From: JACMLC01 sp963817025
GTDB taxonomy: Bacteria > Acidobacteriota > Blastocatellia > Pyrinomonadales > Pyrinomonadaceae
Assembly (NCBI GenBank): GCA_963817025.1
Contig: CAWFML010000004.1
Span: 992,001-1,056,000, forward strand
DNA length: 64,000 bases
Reading direction: 5' to 3'
Shown here: positions 44,315 through 52,228 of the stretch, piece by piece
Layout of the letters: each line of letters starts with the position of its first letter
Position numbering within the stretch: the first letter of the stretch is position 1
Translations under genes and position numbers: made by a program
Notes under the pieces: generated by a model
Told to the model about the DNA's origin: nothing
The model's database searches: none
The model's input: the letters and a program-made list of their open reading frames with translations, nothing else

Positions 44315-44998
44315 ATGGACGAGACAAAACAACAGGTTAAAGAGGACTTTGACCGGATAGCTTTACTCTCAAGCGACGACGCGGACAACAACAATCATTA
44401 TCTAAACTTTCTGGCACAACATATTCCCGTCGGCTGCACGAATGCGCTTGAGATAGGCTGCGGGACGGGCGCGTTCTCGCGTCTTCTGGCCCGGCGCGCG
44501 GAGAGCGTACTGGCTCTGGATTTTGCGCCGAACATGCTCGCGCTCGCACGCCTGCGCTCGCGCGAGTTTCCGAACATAGATTTTCAATGCGTGGATGTGA
44601 CCGCGTGGGACTTTCCGCTGGCGAGGTTCGATTGCATTGCATCCGTCGCCACGCTTCATCACCTGCCGATGAAAGAGATGCTGTTAAAAATGAAGGCGGC
44701 CTTGAGGCCGGGCGGCACGATGCTAATACTCGATCTGTTTGAGACGGATGGAGCGTTGGATATTTTGACGAGCGCGATGGCCTTGCCCGTGAACATGAGT
44801 TTGAGATTACTAAAGACCGGAAGGCTGCGCGCGTCGCGCGAAGTCCGCGAAGCATGGGACGAGCATGGAAGACATGATTCTTACCTCACACTGTCCGAGT
44901 TGCGCGGGTTGTGTGCAGACATCTTGCCCGCAGCAAAGGTGAGAAAGCACCTGCTGTGGCGCTATTCGATCATCTGGCAAAAGCCCGCCGCGGCTTAG
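44315..44998 (+). CDS. Class I SAM-dependent methyltransferase
   Basis: 227 residues. SAM-binding motif I ALEIGCGTGAFSRLLA, motif II acidic residue in LALDFAPNML, motif III region RFDCIASVATLHHL, and a post-motif strand GGTMLILDLFE: a UbiE/methyltransf_11-type enzyme. The substrate is not predictable. It is probably in an operon with the preceding ThuA-like gene. Confidence 0.88.
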   Translation: MDETKQQVKEDFDRIALLSSDDADNNNHYLNFLAQHIPVGCTNALEIGCGTGAFSRLLARRAESVLALDFAPNMLALARLRSREFPNIDFQCVDVTAWDFPLARFDCIASVATLHHLPMKEMLLKMKAALRPGGTMLILDLFETDGALDILTSAMALPVNMSLRLLKTGRLRASREVREAWDEHGRHDSYLTLSELRGLCADILPAAKVRKHLLWRYSIIWQKPAAA

Positions 44999-45038
44999 AG
45001 TTCAGATCAAAACTACCCTGTAAATAATCTTCAGGCTT

Positions 45039-45839
45039 TCAATCTACCAGCCGCAGCAGGGCAAGTCTCTCTTCAATATTTTGTCCGATGATTTGTTGAT
45101 AAGCCTGCGCCAGTTTGCCCTTGCGTTCCTGATTCTCTTCACGCGCGTAGGCCCACACGATCTCATCCGAATCGCCTGCCCATCCGAGATATTTAAGTCT
45201 CCCCACCGCTGCGGTCGCATTGCTGTTGCCCTGCAATACGTCATTCATCGCTTGCGTAATTATTCGATTGGCTTTCCAGTGCGCCAGCGCGGGCAAGTCA
45301 ATGGTTAACAGCACGCCAAGCATCAAGGCTCCGATAGCTTTGGCGTGAGGGAAATTCAAATTTGGCGACCTGAGCGCGCGAAGGCCGTTGCGTAGATAGA
45401 CAAAAGCGGTCACGAAGGGAATAAAGCCGAGCACTCCGACCAGCACGATGAGGCCGATGAGTGAGATCGGTAGAATGAGCGCTCCGATCAATAGAGAGCA
45501 GGCGGCCCCGGACAATAAAATGCCGCCGAGGACACCGCTCAAGGCTCTTAACTTTTCGCCTCGATAGAGCCAGAGAGCAAGAGCCACCATTGAGATGAGG
45601 CTCATGAAATAGACCGGGAGCTTGTATGGCAAAAGGAAGCTTGGCCCCAACAGATGATGAACCGTAAAGACGACCGGATCGAAGATGAAACACAGATGTG
45701 GAACCACGATGCCGAAGATGCCATCAAAAGTCTTCTGCGCATCCGTGCACGCGCCTGTGAACTGTCGCCGCCAGAAACCCTGCGCGCCGTTCATCCGTGC
45801 GATGGCTTGATGCGAGCCTTTCAGATTTAGCCCCTGCAT
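45039..45839 (-). CDS. Polytopic membrane protein, unknown
   Basis: 266 residues with about five membrane helices (for example LPVYFMSLISMVALALWLY, LLIGALILPISLIGLIVLVG) and a soluble C-terminal helical tail (about 205-266). No family recognised. It is followed upstream on the same strand by a 56-residue membrane protein and a glutamine amidotransferase. Confidence 0.6.
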   Translation of the reverse strand: MQGLNLKGSHQAIARMNGAQGFWRRQFTGACTDAQKTFDGIFGIVVPHLCFIFDPVVFTVHHLLGPSFLLPYKLPVYFMSLISMVALALWLYRGEKLRALSGVLGGILLSGAACSLLIGALILPISLIGLIVLVGVLGFIPFVTAFVYLRNGLRALRSPNLNFPHAKAIGALMLGVLLTIDLPALAHWKANRIITQAMNDVLQGNSNATAAVGRLKYLGWAGDSDEIVWAYAREENQERKGKLAQAYQQIIGQNIEERLALLRLVD

Positions 45840-45900
45840 AACGCTCTCTCTTTCACTGCATCTCTCTTCGCGTCAAGAGCAGACTTTATTTCATCTAAGC

Positions 45901-46071
45901 TCAGAACAGCCACTTCAACAGGTAAACCAGTCCGACGACCGCGCCGCCCAAAAGCAGCAGGAGCAAGAGACCGACCCCGATCATCGTGAGCTTGAATTTC
46001 AGATACCTGTTCTTATCCGCAGGCGCGAGCGAGTTTTGCGGGAAATAGGGCGGCGGCGTAAAGGTAGCCAT
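45901..46071 (-). CDS. 56-residue single-pass membrane protein
   Basis: MATFTPPPYFPQNSLAPADK opens the frame, followed by a basic stretch (NRYLKFKL) and one strongly hydrophobic helix (about 30-52) rich in Leu, Gly and Val. GAGGAGAGG lies about 10 nt before the ATG at 46071, an excellent ribosome site, which supports a real gene. N-terminus probably cytoplasmic by the positive-inside rule. Function unknown. Confidence 0.7.
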   Translation of the reverse strand: MATFTPPPYFPQNSLAPADKNRYLKFKLTMIGVGLLLLLLLGGAVVGLVYLLKWLF

Positions 46072-46104
46072 GATAAAAATCCTCTCCTCAAAAAATATTT
46101 CTCT

Positions 46105-46728
46105 TTATGACAGCTCTAAAAAATTTTCCATAATGCGGCGACCATGCAGGTGTTCTTCGTCAAACAGTTCCGGGTGAAACTGCACGCTGTAGACGGGTCG
46201 CGTGGTGTGCTGCATAGCCTGAATCGCGCAGGTCTCGTTGGCAGCCGTGCGTTCAAAGCCCTGCGGCAAGGCTTTGACCTCATCAAAATGCGAGTGCCAG
46301 ACCGTCAGGCGGCGCGGCAACCCTGCGAAGATGCTGTCGCCATCTGTCTCGATCTCGAAAAAGCCGCGCTCGCGCAAACAATTCTCATAGCCAGTGCCCG
46401 GCCCCAAGCGTTTCATCACATCCACCTGCGCGCCATAAGCCAGAGCAATCTGCTGGTGTCCGCCGCACACGCCTAAGAGAGGCTGGTTCGCATTTTTGAT
46501 GACATCAAAAACGCCCGCCAGAGACTGCGGAGCGTAGCTCTCCCACGGATGACTCTGCCCGCTCAGGATGATATGCGTCGGCGCGAGTTCTGCCACACGA
46601 CGCAACGAGACCTGATGAAACGGCTCGACCAAGACTTCTGTCTCAGGTCTGATGCGATTGAGCGCATCCAGAATCTCGCGCGGGCTTGCGCCCTGCCCGT
46701 CAATCGTGTTGTCAACAAGGTAAATCAT
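46105..46728 (-). CDS. Type 1 glutamine amidotransferase (TrpG/PabA-like)
   Basis: 207 residues. Nucleophile Cys in LLGVCGGHQQIALAYG and His-Glu in VQFHPELFDE complete the class I triad. GGH replaces the usual LGH after the Cys. It should release ammonia from Gln for a partner synthase, but no trpE, pabB or other partner lies nearby, so the acceptor reaction is unknown. Start ATG at 46728. Confidence 0.85.
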   Translation of the reverse strand: MIYLVDNTIDGQGASPREILDALNRIRPETEVLVEPFHQVSLRRVAELAPTHIILSGQSHPWESYAPQSLAGVFDVIKNANQPLLGVCGGHQQIALAYGAQVDVMKRLGPGTGYENCLRERGFFEIETDGDSIFAGLPRRLTVWHSHFDEVKALPQGFERTAANETCAIQAMQHTTRPVYSVQFHPELFDEEHLHGRRIMENFLELS

Positions 46729-46803
46729 AAAACTGTCAATCGTACTTCAAAACATTCCGCATGCGAATCAAGAGTTGATAAGAGAATAGCTGTTTGAAAT
46801 TTT

Positions 46804-46903
46804 CCTTTGCGTTTCTTTGCGGCTTCCTCTTAGCGTTCTTTGCGTTTAAAGTTGAGCTTAAACGCAAAGGGCGCAAAGGTATTTCGCAAAGCGCGCCAAG
46901 AGA
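46804..46903. repeat. CTTTGCGTTTAA palindrome
   Basis: CTTTGCGTTTAA and TTAAACGCAAAG flank an 8-nt loop, with further GCAAAG units outward. It separates the propeller and amidotransferase genes. Confidence 0.6.
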
Positions 46904-46906
46904 ATT

Positions 46907-48214
46907 CTAATCTTGATTCACATTCTTAGTATCTTTCCTGCCCAGACAGAAAAGCTTTCCGTTAAAAGCTCCGATGTAGATGCGACCGTCGAGGATGGCT
47001 GGCGTGGAGTTGATGTTGTCGCCGATTTTGAGTTCCCAGAGGCGGTCTCCCGTTTCAGCCGAGAGCATGTACATCCAGCCTGCTTTGTCGCCAAAGACGA
47101 CGCGACCATCCACGACCGGCGATGAACTCCAGATAGCTGTGCGCGCTTTATAGTTCCAGACCTTCTCGCCCTTATCCGCCGTCAGGCAGTACATGTTGCC
47201 GTCGTCCGAGCCGATATAGACGCGCTCTTTAAAAATAATCGGGCTGGCCCAGAAGCCGCCCCTGCCTTTGCTCTCGTGCCCGCCGCCGAGAGATTTGAAT
47301 TTCCAGACCAACTCGCCGTTCGATTGTTTATAGCAGCGGACGTAACCATCTTCGGCAGCAGTGTAGATAAAGCCGCCCACGACAGCGGGCGTCGAATCCG
47401 AATCGCCGCCGATGACGGATTTCCAGATGATCGCGCCGTCCGCGAGATTCAAGCAGTAGAGATTTCCCTGCTCCGTGCCGAAGTAGGCGCGCCCGTCCAC
47501 AATCGTGCAACTGCCTTCGACCGAGCCGACCTGCGTTTTGTAAATAAACGCGCCGTCCTCAAAATTGAGACAGTAGAAATAGCCGTCCTCGCAACCGAAA
47601 TAGAGCCTCCCGTCAACCATCGCCACAGAGCCGTCAATCTCAAACCCGGCCTTGTATTTCCAGATAAGCGTTCCATCACTTGCATTCAGACAATAAAGAT
47701 TGTGGTCAAGGCCGCTGGCGAGAACCCTATCACCGATAATCGTCGGCGTGGATTTAAAGCTGTCTTCGCCTTTAAAGCTCCAGACGAGGCTGCCGTCCTT
47801 CGTGCTCAGGCAATAAACATTGCCGTCAGCCGAAGGAAAATAGACGCGGTCGCCCCCGACGGAAGGCTGGCCCGGCCATGAAGTCCCGCCCCACTGGTCT
47901 TTGTGCAGGCGACCGGCAGTTGATTTGGTTTTGAACTCCCAGACGACTTCTAATTCTTCTTTGGGCCACGGGCCTGTCCCGTAAAAATTGCGCGACGTAT
48001 TGCCGAGCCATGTCGGCACAGACGTGGGCGCGACAACTTTGGCTGGCGGACGCTCCTCTGCAAGAGCTTTTGGAGCATCATCACGACTGCAACCGCTCAG
48101 CGATAAAATTATGAAGCCGCAGAGGACGACAAAGCTTAAAGAAGCTTTCAAACCTGAGATTTCAAACTTAAAATCTCTCTGCGCTCTCTGTGGCTTGTTT
48201 TTATTTTCGTTCAT
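46907..48214 (-). CDS. PQQ-type beta-propeller lipoprotein
   Basis: 435 residues from the ATG at 48214 (MNENKNKP); an ATG at 48235 would overlap dapF. A lipobox LSLSGC follows a hydrophobic segment, so it is lipid-anchored. Seven or eight repeats of about 40 residues with GRVYFGSDDGNLYCLNAKDG-type blades (for example DGRAYFGTEQGNLYCLN) form a PQQ-like propeller related to BamB. No quinoprotein catalytic residues are evident; likely an outer-membrane assembly or scaffold protein. The 4-nt gap to dapF suggests co-transcription. Confidence 0.85.
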   Translation of the reverse strand: MNENKNKPQRAQRDFKFEISGLKASLSFVVLCGFIILSLSGCSRDDAPKALAEERPPAKVVAPTSVPTWLGNTSRNFYGTGPWPKEELEVVWEFKTKSTAGRLHKDQWGGTSWPGQPSVGGDRVYFPSADGNVYCLSTKDGSLVWSFKGEDSFKSTPTIIGDRVLASGLDHNLYCLNASDGTLIWKYKAGFEIDGSVAMVDGRLYFGCEDGYFYCLNFEDGAFIYKTQVGSVEGSCTIVDGRAYFGTEQGNLYCLNLADGAIIWKSVIGGDSDSTPAVVGGFIYTAAEDGYVRCYKQSNGELVWKFKSLGGGHESKGRGGFWASPIIFKERVYIGSDDGNMYCLTADKGEKVWNYKARTAIWSSSPVVDGRVVFGDKAGWMYMLSAETGDRLWELKIGDNINSTPAILDGRIYIGAFNGKLFCLGRKDTKNVNQD

Positions 48215-48218
48215 CAAA

Positions 48219-49079
48219 CTAGTTTCCGAAATCATCCGTAAATTCGCCGCGATACACGATGTCTGCGCGGCCAGTCATCAACACTTCATTATCCGCGCGC
48301 CACCAGACCTCTATCAGTCCGCCGGGCATCTGGACGCTGACGCGCCTTTCTGTTTTATCGTTAATCATGCTGGCAACGGAAGCCGCGCATGCGCCCGTGC
48401 CTGACGCAAAAGTTTCACCGACGCCGCGTTCCCAGATGCGTATCTCTATCTGCCTGCGGCCACTGACGCGCACAAAGACGACGTTGACCCGTTCGGGAAA
48501 TTGCGCGTGGGATTGAAGGCTGCGCCCTATGCTGCGCCAGTCCAGCTCGTCAAAATTTTCCACGAAGATGCAGCAGTGCGGGTTGCCCATCAGGAGCGCA
48601 GTGACCTGCAAAGTTTTGTCTTCGACCTGCAAGGGATAATTGACGACGCGCTCTAAAGGCTCAGCAGTCAAGATAGGAATGGACGCGCTCTCGAATCGCG
48701 GCTGGCCCAATTCCGCCTCGAACCAGTAATGGCCCGCGCTGATAAGCTCGCGCAGGCGATAGAGCTTGATGCCCGCACGCGTTGACAGGCGCAAGCTCTC
48801 ATTGAACCAGAGCTTTTGATAATAGAGATACGCGGCGGCAGAACGCGTGCCGTTGCCTGAAAGACCCGCCTCGCTCCCGTCCGGGTTAAAGATGCGGACA
48901 TTGAAATCCGCGCTTTCCTCTTGAGCGGGGCCGATGATGGCGATGCCGTCCGCGCCCGCGCCGTAATGACGGTCGCACACGCGCCGCGCCAGCTCGTTCA
49001 AAGATTCGACTGCCGGGAGCTGCTCCGATTCAAACACAATGTAATCATTGCCGAAGCCGTGGAATTTTATAAATTGCAT
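48219..49079 (-). CDS. dapF: DapF-like epimerase with both catalytic Cys replaced by Ser
   Basis: 286 residues from the ATG at 49079 (MQFIKFHGFGNDYIV, the canonical start). It has the two-fold DapF fold: FNPDGSEAGLSGNGTRS around the first active-site loop and GVGETFASGTGACAAS around the second. In characterised DapF these loops contain CGNG and CGTG/CGSG with the two catalytic Cys that act as the acid-base pair; here both are Ser (TCA codons). Everything else looks intact, so it may be a natural Ser variant, an altered reaction, or a non-catalytic paralogue. It lies in an envelope cluster between dacB and the propeller lipoprotein. Confidence 0.88.
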   Translation of the reverse strand: MQFIKFHGFGNDYIVFESEQLPAVESLNELARRVCDRHYGAGADGIAIIGPAQEESADFNVRIFNPDGSEAGLSGNGTRSAAAYLYYQKLWFNESLRLSTRAGIKLYRLRELISAGHYWFEAELGQPRFESASIPILTAEPLERVVNYPLQVEDKTLQVTALLMGNPHCCIFVENFDELDWRSIGRSLQSHAQFPERVNVVFVRVSGRRQIEIRIWERGVGETFASGTGACAASVASMINDKTERRVSVQMPGGLIEVWWRADNEVLMTGRADIVYRGEFTDDFGN

Positions 49080-49087
49080 AAATGCGG

Positions 49088-49168
49088 TGACGTGTGACGT
49101 GCGACATGTGACAGGCGGCAAGTCGAAGAAGTGATTTTAACTTGTCACCCGTCACTTGTCACATGCCA
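49088..49168. repeat. GTGACATGTGACAGG inverted repeat
   Basis: GTGACGTGTGACGTGCGACA and CTTGTCACCCGTCACTTGTC form an imperfect hairpin in the spacer between dacB and dapF on the same strand. Confidence 0.55.
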
Positions 49169-49176
49169 CTGCCCTT

Positions 49177-50784
49177 CTAAGATTTTCCGTTGAAGGAGGC
49201 AAGCAGGACGGCTATGTCGTCTATGTAACTGCGGCGCGAGCCGGAAGAGTCCGGGTAGTTATTAATCAAAATGGAGAAGGCCAGCCGTTCGCCGGATGCG
49301 CTCGTCACATAACCCGAAAGCGCGGCAATCGTCGGGAGCGCGCCGGTCTTGGCCCGCACGTTTCCGGCGGCCACAGTTCCTTTCATGCGATTTCTCAAAG
49401 TGCCATCGCTGCCCGCGAGCGGCAAGGCATCACGAAAAGCTTTCGCGTAGCGATGCTTGTCCATATAGACGAGCAGCTTCATCAACGCATCCGCCGTCAC
49501 AAGATCGCGGCGCGAGAGGCCGGAGCCGTCTGTTAAGACCAATAGCGTCGTCTCCGCCCCGGCCTCTCGCAGAAAAGCTTTGACGGCTTCGATTCCGGCC
49601 TCTTCACTGCTGAGCTTCGGGTCTATGCGCGTCGCGTTGCCGAGAGCGCGCAGGATTAACTCCGCATAAAGATTCTGGCTCGGCTTTAAGGTCTGCGCGG
49701 CAATCTCGCCGAGGGGCGGCGATTGCAGCATGGCAATCTCCGTCAGGGAAGCGATTGGAAGCGGCGCGCTGCCCGCGCGTTCGCGCGCATCAACGGCGCG
49801 CGTGCGGCCCGTGACCGTCACGCCTCTCTGGCCCAGCGCAGTGCGCAGCATGTAGACGAAGAGCAGCGCGGGACGCGGGGCGGCGATGGCCCCAGTCCAG
49901 CCGGGATCATCCACTGGCAGGCTGCCGCCAATCTCTATCACGTTCGCGCCGAGGTTGCGATAGATGCTCAGTTCTCTCTTTGTGCCGCGCGCGGTCGTCG
50001 TCGTGCGATTCGTGAAGGTGACGAGCGGCGTCTGCGGCCCGGCAGTGATGGTGCAGGGAGAGCCTGCGTTTGTGCCGGGCTTGACGGAGAGATCGAGCGA
50101 GTTGTCGTTGACGGAGAGAGCGCTCACCTCTGCGCCGCTGTACCATTGCAAGTCCGCCCACTCCCAACCAAAGCCGTGCGGCGCGCCCGTGAAAAAGCTT
50201 TCGTCTCCGACGAGATCGCCTTCGATGCGCTTCACTCCCGCCGCAGCAATGCGCCCAGCCAGCTCGCCAATCCCCTTTTCATAATCGCCGCCATTGAAAC
50301 GCGCAGCGAGGGACGGGTCGCCGCGCCCGTAGATGACAAGGTCTCCGCGCACGATTCCAGACGCATCCGGTTTCGCATTCGCGTAAACGGAAGTCTTGAA
50401 ACGATAGTCGGGCGTCAGACGGTCGAGCGCGGCTGCGACCGTCAGATTTTTCATCACCGATGCCGGGTGCAAAAGTTTGATAGCATTCTCTTCAAACAAC
50501 ACGCGTCCAGTCTCAAGCGATGCGACCTTGACGGCCACCTGCGCGGGCGCAAGCTCACTGCGTCTCAGCACTTCCTGAATCCGCGCACGCAATTCTTCAA
50601 TAGTCTTCGGCGCGCTCTTGCTCGCGGCCACCGGAGCGGTCGCCTGAGCAGCGGCAGGCGCGCCGGTTTCAACACGCCTCTCGCGCTCCTGCTCCTGCGC
50701 TCGCAGGCGTGTGAGCGAGCCGAAACACAGAGCGAAGAGTAAGAGACAGGAAGCGTAAGACTGTCTGCGGCTTTTTTTTATCAT
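49177..50784 (-). CDS. dacB: D-Ala-D-Ala carboxypeptidase/endopeptidase (PBP4)
   Basis: 535 residues. Signal sequence (about 8-29), then the S13 peptidase domain: SxxK at Ser109-Lys112 (HPASVMKN), a second motif region SGLSRRD and KTG in RAKTGALPTIAALSG. A large insert between the first and second motifs is typical of class C low-mass PBPs. It trims peptidoglycan side chains and cross-links in the periplasm. GT9 lies 8 bp upstream, so they are likely one transcript. Confidence 0.9.
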   Translation of the reverse strand: MIKKSRRQSYASCLLLFALCFGSLTRLRAQEQERERRVETGAPAAAQATAPVAASKSAPKTIEELRARIQEVLRRSELAPAQVAVKVASLETGRVLFEENAIKLLHPASVMKNLTVAAALDRLTPDYRFKTSVYANAKPDASGIVRGDLVIYGRGDPSLAARFNGGDYEKGIGELAGRIAAAGVKRIEGDLVGDESFFTGAPHGFGWEWADLQWYSGAEVSALSVNDNSLDLSVKPGTNAGSPCTITAGPQTPLVTFTNRTTTTARGTKRELSIYRNLGANVIEIGGSLPVDDPGWTGAIAAPRPALLFVYMLRTALGQRGVTVTGRTRAVDARERAGSAPLPIASLTEIAMLQSPPLGEIAAQTLKPSQNLYAELILRALGNATRIDPKLSSEEAGIEAVKAFLREAGAETTLLVLTDGSGLSRRDLVTADALMKLLVYMDKHRYAKAFRDALPLAGSDGTLRNRMKGTVAAGNVRAKTGALPTIAALSGYVTSASGERLAFSILINNYPDSSGSRRSYIDDIAVLLASFNGKS

Positions 50785-50792
50785 GTAGATAA

Positions 50793-51953
50793 TCAGCTCC
50801 GGCTGCTTTCCATCAAAATCTGCTCAACCGCTGCGATGACACGCTCGACAGAGACGCGGCGAATGCATTCGGGCGCGTCAAACTCTGAGCAGGTATAGCC
50901 GGGGCAGGGCTGGCACGGCAGCTCTTCGCGGACGACTGCCGCGGGCGCGCTGGTCCACGGACGCCAGTGCGTGACGTTGGACGAGCCGAAGATGACAACC
51001 GACGGACACCCGACGGCTGCTGCGATGTGCGCGATGCCGCTGTCGTTGCCCACAAAGACGCGCGCACGTGCGGCCAGCGCGGTTACTTCCGGCAACGAGA
51101 GGTCTGCGAAAGAAGTTATCGCCGCAGCAGAGTTTTGCTTGAGCGCGTCTGTGACCACGGCTTCGCGGGGCGCGGCGACGGCCACGAGCGAGAGGCCGCG
51201 CGCGTCTAAATGTTCCGCGAGGCGCGCATAGTTTTCTGTGGCCCACTGCTTTGTCTCAAAGGCTGCCGCCGGATGCAACAGCGCGAGAGGCCGCGCTTCA
51301 TCCAGACACGCCGCGCGCAGTCTTTCGTTGATGCTCGCAGAAGCCTGCGGCGTGACGGCTAAGCTGGTTGATGGAAGATCGCTGACGGGCACTCCTGTCC
51401 AGCCTATGAGCGAAAGCTGCTGCTCGACGGAGTGAATCTTATCTCTGCCCCAGAGGACGATTGGACTCGGCGCAGCATGATTATAAAGGCGGCTGTAGCG
51501 ATAAGCTGCAAAGCCCACGCGATGACGCGCGCCTGTAGCACGCGTCAGAAAAGTGGCCGTCGTTCCGCCATGTAAGTTATAAGCTACGTCATAGCGCGCG
51601 GCGCGAAGCGTGCGTGCGATGCGCGCTCGCGCGCTCGCGCTTTTCCTCTCGACGGTGACGACGTTGTCTACATCCTCAAAGCCTTCGAGCAGGGGCGCGA
51701 CCCAGTCTTCGAGCAGGACATCTATCCGCGCATCCGGCAAAAATCTTCTCAAGGCATGAAGCGAAGGAGTCGCCAGCACTGTGTCGCCAATCGAGCGCAG
51801 CCGCACGACGAGCACGCTCCGCACCTCACGCCAATCCCAGCGCGCGGGCGCAAGCGGCTGCGGCGAGCTTGACTGCCGCTGGTCGTCGCCGCCGGCTGAA
51901 AAAGCGGAACCGAAGACAGCATCCTCTTCAGGATTTTTGCGTAGACTCTTCAT
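50793..51953 (-). CDS. Glycosyltransferase family 9 (heptosyltransferase-like)
   Basis: 386 residues. RLRSIGDTVLATPSLHALR is the N-terminal GT9 motif; LLHPAAAFETKQW and FVGNDSGIAHIAAAVGCPSV are the nucleotide-sugar binding motifs; a conserved Cys-rich C-terminal loop (PCQPCPGYTC) is typical of the family. It would transfer a heptose or related sugar to lipid A-core. It overlaps the Trm112 gene by 26 bp. Confidence 0.87.
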   Translation of the reverse strand: MKSLRKNPEEDAVFGSAFSAGGDDQRQSSSPQPLAPARWDWREVRSVLVVRLRSIGDTVLATPSLHALRRFLPDARIDVLLEDWVAPLLEGFEDVDNVVTVERKSASARARIARTLRAARYDVAYNLHGGTTATFLTRATGARHRVGFAAYRYSRLYNHAAPSPIVLWGRDKIHSVEQQLSLIGWTGVPVSDLPSTSLAVTPQASASINERLRAACLDEARPLALLHPAAAFETKQWATENYARLAEHLDARGLSLVAVAAPREAVVTDALKQNSAAAITSFADLSLPEVTALAARARVFVGNDSGIAHIAAAVGCPSVVIFGSSNVTHWRPWTSAPAAVVREELPCQPCPGYTCSEFDAPECIRRVSVERVIAAVEQILMESSRS

Positions 51954-52119
51954 CCTCTACAGACGCTTCGTCAACCAGCATCACCGGAATGTCATCGCGT
52001 ATCGGATAGACGCGCTTGCACTCGCGGCATTTGAGGCCGCTGCCGTCTTCCTTCAAATCCACCTTCGCCTTGCACGCGGGGCAGGCGAGTATCTCCAACA
52101 ACTCAGGACTGATAGCCAT
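51928..52119 (-). CDS. Trm112-like zinc-ribbon protein
   Basis: 63 residues from the ATG at 52119 (MAISPELLEIL). CPACKAKVDL and KCRECKRVYPIRDDIPVML are the two zinc knuckles and C-terminal motif of the Trm112p-like family (E. coli YcaR). Such proteins activate methyltransferases or accompany lipid A and glycan genes. The stop overlaps the start of the GT9 gene by 26 bp, indicating coupled translation. Confidence 0.88.
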   Translation of the reverse strand: MAISPELLEILACPACKAKVDLKEDGSGLKCRECKRVYPIRDDIPVMLVDEASVEDEESTQKS

Positions 52120-52228
52120 TATCTTATATTCCCTTTCATTAATACGCCGTCTCGAAACATGAGAGGCAAGCTTAACAGCATGGCGAACCGGCAAGCAAGA
52201 AACGAGAAATTAAAATTGCTCGATAAGA

